The notes below the pieces were generated by a model. It worked only from the letters and a program-made list of their open reading frames with translations, searched no databases and was not told where the DNA came from. A stretch of DNA of 6,703 nucleotides from Methanomicrobia archaeon. Its GTDB lineage: Archaea; Methanobacteriota_B; Thermococci; Methanofastidiosales; B48-G16. How positions within the stretch are numbered: the stretch's first letter is position 1; each line of letters starts with the position of its first letter. Below are positions 1 to 3,589 of the stretch, piece after piece. The DNA lies in the NCBI GenBank assembly GCA_023133315.1, contig JAGLWR010000067.1:1-6703 (forward strand), given 5' to 3'. A program made the position numbers and the translations under genes.

Positions 1-312
1 GTTGTTTTAGAACTCATGATGAAAAAGGAAGGAGTATGGCCCGAGGAAAAGACAGATATAGAGTACTATATAGCCAACATAAGAAATGTGGATAAATATG
101 TTTTCGGCATAGCAAGAAAGTTACGAGATAAAGGATGCAGAGTGTCATTTGATCTTACAGACAGAAATCTGGGCAATCAGGTCAAATATGCTGATAAAAT
201 AAACGCTCAAAATGTCATCTTTGTTGGCGAAAAAGAATTGAAAGAGGGTAAAGTACTCATAAAAAATATGGAAACGGGAGAACAGGAAAAGATAGAGATA
301 GATAAAATTTAG
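1..312 (+). CDS. hisS: Histidyl-tRNA synthetase, C-terminal fragment (5' part outside window)
   Basis: The reading frame is open from base 1 and ends at TAG 310-312, giving the last 103 residues. They match the anticodon-binding domain of class IIa histidyl-tRNA synthetase. Visible hallmarks are the alternating strand/helix pattern starting IANIRNVDKYVFGIARKLRDKG, the segment DLTDRNLGNQVKYADKINA, the strand NVIFVGEKEL and the closing METGEQEKIEID, all family-typical. HisRS charges tRNA-His with histidine in the cytoplasm, and this domain grips the anticodon arm. The catalytic core (motifs 1-3 and the histidine-specific loops) lies upstream of the window. ATGs at 16 and 19 are internal codons, not starts. 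The stop overlaps the stop of the convergent gene on the other strand by four bases. A HisRS paralogue such as HisZ is conceivable, but the conserved anticodon-domain motif and archaeal context favour the synthetase. Confidence 0.9.
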   Translation, partial: VVLELMMKKEGVWPEEKTDIEYYIANIRNVDKYVFGIARKLRDKGCRVSFDLTDRNLGNQVKYADKINAQNVIFVGEKELKEGKVLIKNMETGEQEKIEIDKI

Positions 313-734
313 TCGTTCTCTTTCGCTATCTCTGCAATGATCCAGTTTTTTACTTCACTTTTTTCATGTATCAGGTATTTTATCTCTTCGGGATTTGCTA
401 AAGCTATTCTTATGAGCCACCCCACCGTATAACAATCATTGTTCAGTACCTCTGGATCGATCTCCAATTCTTCATTAACGTCTAAGATTATCCCGCTGAG
501 AGGTATCGGTAACTCCTCTTCCCATTCGTTTTCATCGCTTCCGATAACACAGAAGATTTCCCCCCGTACGTACTCTTCTTCTTCAAAGGGCAGTTCTACA
601 AAATCGAGAACTCCACTTTTCTGCAGATAGTTATCGATCCCTATCACTACGGTATTGTCTTTTTCACGTTTCACCCAGAGATGTTCAGGTGAGTAGTATA
701 AGTTCTCAGGGAAAATGTAATCTCTGATGTTCAC
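309..734 (-). CDS. GcvH-like protein lacking the lipoyl-lysine
   Basis: This 141-residue protein aligns along its length with the glycine cleavage system H protein (about 125-130 residues). Matches are YSPEHLWVK (14-22), VVIGIDNYLQKSGVLDFVELP (29-49), IPLSGIILDVNEELEIDPEVLNND (77-100) and YTVGWLIRIALANPEEIKYLI (102-122). In true GcvH a lysine in an ESVKA-like motif carries lipoate; here the matching stretch CVIGSDENEWEEELP (62-76) has no lysine, and Glu70 (codon 525-527) falls at that position. It therefore keeps the lipoyl-domain fold but cannot be lipoylated at the usual site. No gcvT, gcvP or lipoate ligase gene is nearby. The start is GTG at 734, the only good choice because an in-frame TGA lies four codons upstream; a GTGAT sequence sits 3 bases before it. 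The last ~20 residues extend past the usual H-protein end. A scaffold or regulatory role is possible, but the function is unknown. Confidence 0.85.
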   Translation of the reverse strand: MNIRDYIFPENLYYSPEHLWVKREKDNTVVIGIDNYLQKSGVLDFVELPFEEEEYVRGEIFCVIGSDENEWEEELPIPLSGIILDVNEELEIDPEVLNNDCYTVGWLIRIALANPEEIKYLIHEKSEVKNWIIAEIAKEND

Positions 735-761
735 TTTATCACTTCATCTATTACCAGAGAA

Positions 762-782
762 ACCTTTTTAAAATTTTCGAAG
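762..782 (-). promoter_or_regulatory. BRE/TATA promoter of the GcvH-like gene
   Basis: On the minus strand this reads CGAAAATTTTAAAAAGG, a BRE-like CGAAA followed by a TATA-like TTTTAAAAA. The layout matches the histone promoter of this window. The box centre (about 768) predicts a start near 742, leaving a leader of about 8 bases before GTG 734. Confidence 0.5.
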
Positions 783-809
783 GGGTTTGCGATTGTTCTA
801 CTAACTCCT

Positions 810-820
810 ATTATATAAGC
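810..820 (-). promoter_or_regulatory. Second candidate TATA box (GCTTATATAAT) between tRNA and GcvH-like gene
   Basis: The minus strand reads GCTTATATAAT, a very good archaeal box A, just downstream of the tRNA 3' end. It would start a transcript near 788 with a leader of about 54 bases before the GcvH-like gene. It may be an alternative to the box at 762-782. The core is palindromic, so orientation is not certain, but a plus-strand transcript would run antisense into the tRNA and seems unlikely. Confidence 0.3.
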
Positions 821-827
821 CAAGAAG

Positions 828-900
828 TAGCCGGGCGCGGATTCGAACCGCAGTCGCGAGGTCCAGAGCCTCGCAGGATTGGCCGCTACCCTACCCGGCT
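828..900 (-). tRNA. tRNA-Gln (anticodon CUG)
   Basis: The minus strand folds into a full cloverleaf. The acceptor stem is AGCCGGG/CCCGGCT (7 pairs) with discriminator A at 828. U8-A9 is followed by a D-arm with loop AGCGGCCAA; G10-U25, G11-C24 and G12-C23 pair, and U13/U22 do not. The anticodon stem is CGAGG/CCTCG around the loop CTCTGGA, giving anticodon CTG. The variable region is CGAC, and the T-arm has loop TTCGAAT. It has no intron and CCA is not encoded. It decodes CAG. In archaea Gln-tRNA is normally made by charging with Glu followed by GatDE amidation, so GatDE is the expected partner. The D-loop and first A-U pair fit archaeal tRNA-Gln as I know it. The gene lies 20 bases after the isochorismatase-like gene on the same strand. 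It is about 68% G+C in an A+T-rich region. Confidence 0.96.
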
Positions 901-920
901 TTATTTTTATGTAGATCGGT

Positions 921-934
921 TCATTTAATAATCT
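921..934 (-). promoter_or_regulatory. Candidate tRNA-Gln promoter (TATA-like)
   Basis: The minus strand shows ATTATTAAATGA, centred about 27 bases before the mature tRNA 5' end at 900. It overlaps the stop codon of the upstream protein gene. This is the expected distance for an archaeal box A, but the match is only moderate and read-through from the upstream gene is equally possible. Confidence 0.35.
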
Positions 935-1454
935 TACTGATCTCCTTGAACTCGGGCGTTCCTGCCTTTTTCAAGAGCTGGAAGAGCAGTATCTCAGCTG
1001 TCGTGAGATACACATTCTCCTGCATCATTCTTTTTAGAGAAGTTTCGTAATCTATTTTTTTTCTTGAAGAAGTGGCATCGACCACTACATAAGGAACATA
1101 TCCCCTTTTAACGGCGTCTATAGCTGTATTTAAAACACAAACATGAGACTCTATTCCTAGAAGCACAAGATTTTTGATATTTAATCTTCCTACACTCTCC
1201 AGAAACCTTTCTTCTCCAAAACAGCTGAAATGTATCTTCTCTATAGGTTCTGTCTCTATAATCTTTGAGATCTCCTCAACTGTTTTTCCAAGCCCTTTAG
1301 GGTACTGCTCAGTAATTATTATAGGTATTTTCAGGATTTTAAAGGCCTTGATGACTTTTTCCGCGTTGGAAATGACCTCTTTTATATCAGAGATCACGGG
1401 GAGGAATTTCTCCTGCATATCGATTACTATCAGTGCTGTATCGTTTCTCTCCAT
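921..1454 (-). CDS. Isochorismatase-like cysteine hydrolase, ISOC1/ISOC2 type
   Basis: This 177-residue single-domain protein belongs to the isochorismatase-like superfamily. The three expected active-site residues are visible: Asp12 in LIVIDMQ, Lys73 in IEKIHFSCFG, and the nucleophile Cys106 in LLGIESHVCVLNTAIDA. The TEQYPKGLG segment (48-56) and the C-terminal PEFKEISKIIK resemble the ISOC1/ISOC2 branch more than nicotinamidase or true isochorismatase. Family members hydrolyse amides or related bonds through a cysteine intermediate, but the substrate of this branch is unknown, so I give no gene symbol. The protein is cytoplasmic with no signal peptide. The ATG at 1454 is supported by a TATA box about 26 bases upstream, which makes the transcript probably leaderless. 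Nothing next to it suggests NAD or siderophore metabolism. Length is normal and no key residue is missing. Confidence 0.88.
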   Translation of the reverse strand: MERNDTALIVIDMQEKFLPVISDIKEVISNAEKVIKAFKILKIPIIITEQYPKGLGKTVEEISKIIETEPIEKIHFSCFGEERFLESVGRLNIKNLVLLGIESHVCVLNTAIDAVKRGYVPYVVVDATSSRKKIDYETSLKRMMQENVYLTTAEILLFQLLKKAGTPEFKEISKIIK

Positions 1455-1473
1455 AAATGAAAAAATTTGATCT

Positions 1474-1491
1474 GGTATTTAAAGGTTTTCA
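1474..1491 (-). promoter_or_regulatory. BRE/TATA promoter of the isochorismatase-like gene
   Basis: The minus strand reads GAAAACCTTTAAATACC. The 11-mer CTTTAAATACC is identical to the histone TATA region (3261-3271). The box centre (about 1479.5) lies 26 bases from the first base of the ATG at 1454, which predicts a leaderless mRNA. Confidence 0.65.
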
Positions 1492-1567
1492 CTAGGTCTC
1501 ATATTTGAATGACTTCATCTTAAATGTATGAACTTATACCTTCAAGGTACTCCTACAATGAGAATGT
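1485..1567. other. Short intergenic spacer with a 13-base palindrome
   Basis: This spacer lies between the second module gene and the isochorismatase-like promoter. It holds TACCTTCAAGGTA (1537-1549), perfectly symmetrical around C1543. As RNA it could form only a small stem, and no T-tract follows on the minus strand, so it is a poor terminator. An operator or chance are both possible. Nothing else is recognisable. Confidence 0.3.
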
Positions 1568-2149
1568 TCACTCGGATCTTTTTTCATTGGTGAAAACGTT
1601 CACAATCGCAATTCTCTTTTCCGATCTTCTGACCATATCTTCCAGGGCTTCGGCTCCTTCCTCGATTACGTCCCCTTCTTTATATACTGATGCTGAAGGA
1701 AGTCCCGATTCCGTAAGGATAGCACCTTCACACTCCTTATCCCAGTATATCTGGACCACTCCACTGAATTCATCTTTCTGAAGTTTTTTCAGGAGTTTCT
1801 TTACATCTATGAACTCGGTGGTAAGATTTTCATACAGCGGTTCATTTTCAATAGAAAACAAGACCATCGTAACGATATACTCTTTCATATCGTAGGCACT
1901 GAACATTGCACCAGTCCTCACCAGATCAAATACCACGCTGTCCTTATCTATGACACTCACCCCTGAGTTAATCTTCAATACCTTCACGACTTTACCGGAA
2001 TTATAGAGAAGAACATCTTTAGCATTTTTAAGTTTAACTTCAATAAAACCCGTGAGCTTTTTTTCCTTCATTTCGAGTATCAGTTCCTCTATTTTGATAT
2101 AGTGTGATTTTAGATTCTGAACTAAAGGTTTATTCTTCAGAAGAAGCAT
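1568..2149 (-). CDS. Two-copy repeat-module protein, PATAN/DUF4388-like (tentative)
   Basis: This is a soluble protein of about 193 residues with no signal peptide or membrane segment. Two halves are related: residues 6-58 and 102-156 align with a 96-residue offset. They begin NKPLVQNLKSHYIKIEELI and NEPLYENLTTEFIDVKKLL, then continue (L/F)-(T/S)-G-x-(I/V), a short hairpin, and a (N/E)SG turn. The pattern of helix, xxTG/SG strand and 'xSGxxxxx' strand resembles PATAN/DUF4388 modules, thought to mediate protein contacts; archaeal DUF2226 is another candidate. I assign this by eye and cannot confirm it. The C-terminus (about 157-193) is a charged helix plus a strand. The gene overlaps the upstream gene, which carries a third copy, so they probably form an operon with coupled translation. 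Start: ATG 2149 has GTGAT four bases upstream; ATG 2155 and GTG 2158 are in frame but lack one. Function unknown. Confidence 0.72.
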   Translation of the reverse strand: MLLLKNKPLVQNLKSHYIKIEELILEMKEKKLTGFIEVKLKNAKDVLLYNSGKVVKVLKINSGVSVIDKDSVVFDLVRTGAMFSAYDMKEYIVTMVLFSIENEPLYENLTTEFIDVKKLLKKLQKDEFSGVVQIYWDKECEGAILTESGLPSASVYKEGDVIEEGAEALEDMVRRSEKRIAIVNVFTNEKRSE

Positions 2150-2540
2150 TGTCATCACTTTCTTTCAGAAGATGCGAAAGATCCTCCTTTTCTAAAATTT
2201 TTATCATATATTTCCTCTCTACAGTTTGTATACCGAGATCTTTCATTATCTCCTCCCTGCTCTTATCTTCTTTTATTTCGCCTATGAGCTCATGCCACTT
2301 GATTCTTAATTGGAGTTCTTCATTATTCAGCTCTTCTATCTTGTAATCGAATGTTTTATCGATAGATTCTAAACTCTCTTTACCTAACTTATTATCATAA
2401 ATGATAAAAACTAGGTTACCTTTTGAAAATAGTATTTCTCCTCTCTCAAATCTAATACTGCCTGTAAAGCGATTTTTTATCAAAGAATCAACGATCTTTT
2501 TTAAGTTTCCTCTTTTATATTTCACTTTTTTATTTTTCAT
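2130..2540 (-). CDS. Single-copy repeat-module protein, partner of the two-copy gene
   Basis: This is a basic-then-acidic soluble protein of about 136 residues. Residues 12-48 carry the same module as the next gene: a helix (LKKIVDSLIKN), RFTGSIRF, GEILFSKGN and a hydrophobic strand LVFIIY. A linker follows, then a helical C-terminal part (about 94-126, SREEIMKDLGIQTVERKYMIKILEKEDL) that looks like a small helical or winged-helix element, and an acidic tail. There is no signal peptide or membrane segment. The first residues are very lysine-rich. I prefer ATG 2540 (in-frame TTG 2546 is the other option), because the TATA box predicts transcription from about 2546 and an AGGTAT sequence lies 8 bases before the ATG. 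The stop TAA at 2130-2132 falls inside the downstream gene. Family is uncertain (PATAN/DUF4388-like or DUF2226-like) and function is unknown. Confidence 0.7.
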   Translation of the reverse strand: MKNKKVKYKRGNLKKIVDSLIKNRFTGSIRFERGEILFSKGNLVFIIYDNKLGKESLESIDKTFDYKIEELNNEELQLRIKWHELIGEIKEDKSREEIMKDLGIQTVERKYMIKILEKEDLSHLLKESDDNASSEE

Positions 2541-2565
2541 TTTCAACTATACCTATTGTAAGCAT

Positions 2566-2580
2566 AACTATTTAAATTTT
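2566..2580 (-). promoter_or_regulatory. TATA promoter of the module-gene pair
   Basis: The minus strand reads AAAATTTAAATAG. The box centre at about 2572.5 predicts initiation near 2546, six bases before ATG 2540. This is the only convincing promoter upstream of either module gene, consistent with a two-gene transcript. Confidence 0.55.
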
Positions 2581-2605
2581 TGTATTCCTTATTTAATTTA
2601 TAAAT

Positions 2606-3073
2606 CTAATTTTTCACTTCAAAAACTACAATATAATCGGGGGGAATCTTTGTTGGTATAGTTATCCAGTTCATGCTCATTCCCATCATCTCACAATCTC
2701 CCTCTCCAATAACTTTTATGGAATAGATGATCTTCTTATTTGCATCATCTATGTAAACGTGCTTCTCAAATTTTACAGAACATCCACTACCAGATGCATA
2801 TTTTCCTAATAATGTGTTCTCAGAAAAATCAATATGCGGAAGAACAAAGTCCTTACATGCCGGACTGTCTGATTTATATTCTAAAAGCTCTTTATACTCT
2901 TCTTGCGAGTTTATGATAAACTCCTCAGGTATATGGTGAAGATACATGCCAGATGTCTTGTGAAGGGAGATACATGCTAGATCCTCGTTAAGATCTGAAA
3001 AACTAATCTCATTTTTTTGTTGGATACATCCTGTAACCAAAATCAATCCAATTAAGATAATACTTTTATTCAT
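2606..3073 (-). CDS. Small secreted lipoprotein, function unknown
   Basis: This is a 155-residue product starting at ATG 3073. It opens with a signal peptide (MNKSIILIGLILVTGC) whose lipobox V-T-G-C predicts lipidation of Cys16 and anchoring on the outer face of the membrane. The mature part has about 139 residues with four more cysteines (Cys34, 73, 98, 117), an even number that could form two disulfides outside the cell. Visible elements are INSQEEYKELLEY (54-66), then the stretch HIDFSENTLLGKYASGSGCSVKF (80-102), which ends in beta strands, and a final strand YIVVFEV. The layout of SQEEY helix, 'DFSxxxLLG' strand and a glycine-rich turn recalls PrcB-like C-terminal domains of bacterial lipoproteins; this is by eye only. 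An upstream in-frame ATG (3124) would add 17 residues before the signal peptide and is rejected because the TATA box points to 3073. No neighbour suggests a role. Confidence 0.82.
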   Translation of the reverse strand: MNKSIILIGLILVTGCIQQKNEISFSDLNEDLACISLHKTSGMYLHHIPEEFIINSQEEYKELLEYKSDSPACKDFVLPHIDFSENTLLGKYASGSGCSVKFEKHVYIDDANKKIIYSIKVIGEGDCEMMGMSMNWITIPTKIPPDYIVVFEVKN

Positions 3074-3093
3074 AGCATGTATAAAATCAGATT

Positions 3094-3110
3094 CCTTATT
3101 AATATTTATC
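3094..3110 (-). promoter_or_regulatory. TATA promoter of the lipoprotein gene
   Basis: The minus strand reads GATAAATATTAATAAGG. The box centre (about 3100) is 27 bases from the ATG at 3073, so the mRNA is probably leaderless. It lies outside the signal-peptide start and argues against the longer 3124 start, whose coding sequence would contain the promoter. Confidence 0.5.
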
Positions 3111-3254
3111 ATTCCATAACACACAATAGTAATCGAAGAGTGAGTATGATAAATACGCGCCTTTTAAACCTCTCCTCATTCCTTACAGTTATAAAATCAT
3201 TCAATTGTCGAAATGTGATATATAAAAAGTCGTATCCAACTTGTTGGGTTACAC
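3111..3254 (+). promoter_or_regulatory. Divergent intergenic region with additional TATA boxes and an inverted repeat
   Basis: No convincing gene lies between the lipoprotein start and the histone promoter. The strand carries GATATATAAAAAG (3217-3229), preceded by TCGAAATG, a strong BRE/TATA arrangement that would start a transcript near 3248. A weaker CTTTTAAACC lies around 3161-3170. CCAAC-TT-GTTGG (3236-3247) is a perfect 5-bp inverted repeat near the predicted start of that promoter and upstream of the proximal histone TATA. It may be an operator. The histone gene may therefore have tandem promoters, with this one giving a leader of about 70 bases. Confidence 0.4.
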
Positions 3255-3271
3255 CGAAAGCTTTAAATACC
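3254..3271 (+). promoter_or_regulatory. Proximal BRE/TATA promoter of the histone gene
   Basis: CCGAAAGCTTTAAATACC contains a textbook BRE (CGAAA) and box A (TTTAAATA). The predicted start is near 3291, giving a leader of about 28 bases that contains the ribosome binding site at 3306-3313. Confidence 0.8.
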
Positions 3272-3305
3272 CTTAGATTAGAAATATCCCAGAATAGAAA
3301 AAATA

Positions 3306-3313
3306 AGAGGTGA
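3306..3313 (+). promoter_or_regulatory. Histone ribosome binding site
   Basis: AGAGGTGA lies 5 bases before ATG 3319. It is one of the two strongest Shine-Dalgarno sites in the window and fixes the histone start. Confidence 0.75.
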
Positions 3314-3318
3314 GATAA

Positions 3319-3522
3319 ATGGCTATAATAGCAAAGGCTTCAGTAGATAAGCTTATTAGAAAAGCAGGTGCGGACAGAGTTAGTGAAGACGCATCAAAAG
3401 AATTAGCGAAAATACTGGAGCAGGAAGGCATCGACCTCGCAAGAGAGGCCGTAGCCCTTGCTGAACACGCAGGAAGAAAAACTGTGAAAAAAGAAGACGT
3501 TGTTCTAGCAGTAAAGAGATAA
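3319..3522 (+). CDS. Archaeal histone (HMf-type)
   Basis: This 67-residue protein is a single histone fold of the HMfA/HMfB type. It forms dimers and larger stacks that wrap and compact chromosomal DNA. DNA-contact residues are present: Arg20 in AGADRVSEDA and Arg53-Lys54-Thr55 in HAGRKTVK. The dimer-dimer interface residues corresponding to HMfB Leu46, His49 and Asp59 are Leu47, His50 and Asp60, so tetramers and extended polymers are expected. The three helices run about 8-14, 22-50 and 57-66. It ends in AVKR, lacking the short FKK-type tail of HMfB, and there is no C-terminal extension. It has its own promoter, a strong ribosome binding site and a terminator hairpin, so it is a monocistronic, probably highly expressed gene. 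Other histone paralogues may exist elsewhere in the genome. Confidence 0.97.
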   Translation: MAIIAKASVDKLIRKAGADRVSEDASKELAKILEQEGIDLAREAVALAEHAGRKTVKKEDVVLAVKR

Positions 3523-3547
3523 AATTCTCTTTTTTTCTTTTTTATTT
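3513..3547 (+). terminator. Hairpin plus T-tract terminator after the histone gene
   Basis: AAAGAGA (3513-3519) and TCTCTTT (3526-3532) pair perfectly (7 bp) around the loop TAAAAT, which contains the stop codon. T-rich sequence follows to about 3547 (TTTTTTTC then TTTTTTA). Archaeal RNA polymerase terminates mainly on the T-tract; the stem may add strength or protect the mRNA 3' end. Confidence 0.7.
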
Positions 3548-3557
3548 TATCAAACAT

Positions 3558-3570
3558 AAAATATTTATTG
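3558..3570 (+). promoter_or_regulatory. TATA promoter of the GTPase-ATPase unit
   Basis: AAAATATTTATTG is centred about 26 bases before ATG 3590, so the transcript probably starts at or next to the ATG. No ribosome binding site precedes it, consistent with leaderless translation. Confidence 0.55.
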
Positions 3571-3589
3571 TCGACTCTTTATTATCCTA

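Noticed and set aside
263..312. Possible terminator for hisS
   Set aside because: No T-tract or hairpin at the end of the gene; the next bases are the opposite gene.
439..630. Plus-strand open frame rich in serine
   Set aside because: Lies wholly antisense to the GcvH-like gene, has a low-complexity Ser-rich product and no initiation signal.
1524..1781. Plus-strand open frame starting in the 1485-1567 spacer
   Set aside because: No ribosome binding site or TATA at the right distance, and most of it is antisense to the two-copy module gene.
2590..2606. ATTTATAAAT palindrome after the lipoprotein stop as a terminator
   Set aside because: All A/T pairs, no U-tract on the minus strand; such palindromes are expected by chance in A+T-rich DNA.
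3074..3124. Longer lipoprotein start at 3124
   Set aside because: It would put 17 extra residues before a textbook lipoprotein signal peptide and contains the TATA box that fits ATG 3073.
3273..3557. Minus-strand open frame across the histone gene
   Set aside because: It is an antisense shadow of the conserved histone with an Ala/Ser-rich product and no promoter.
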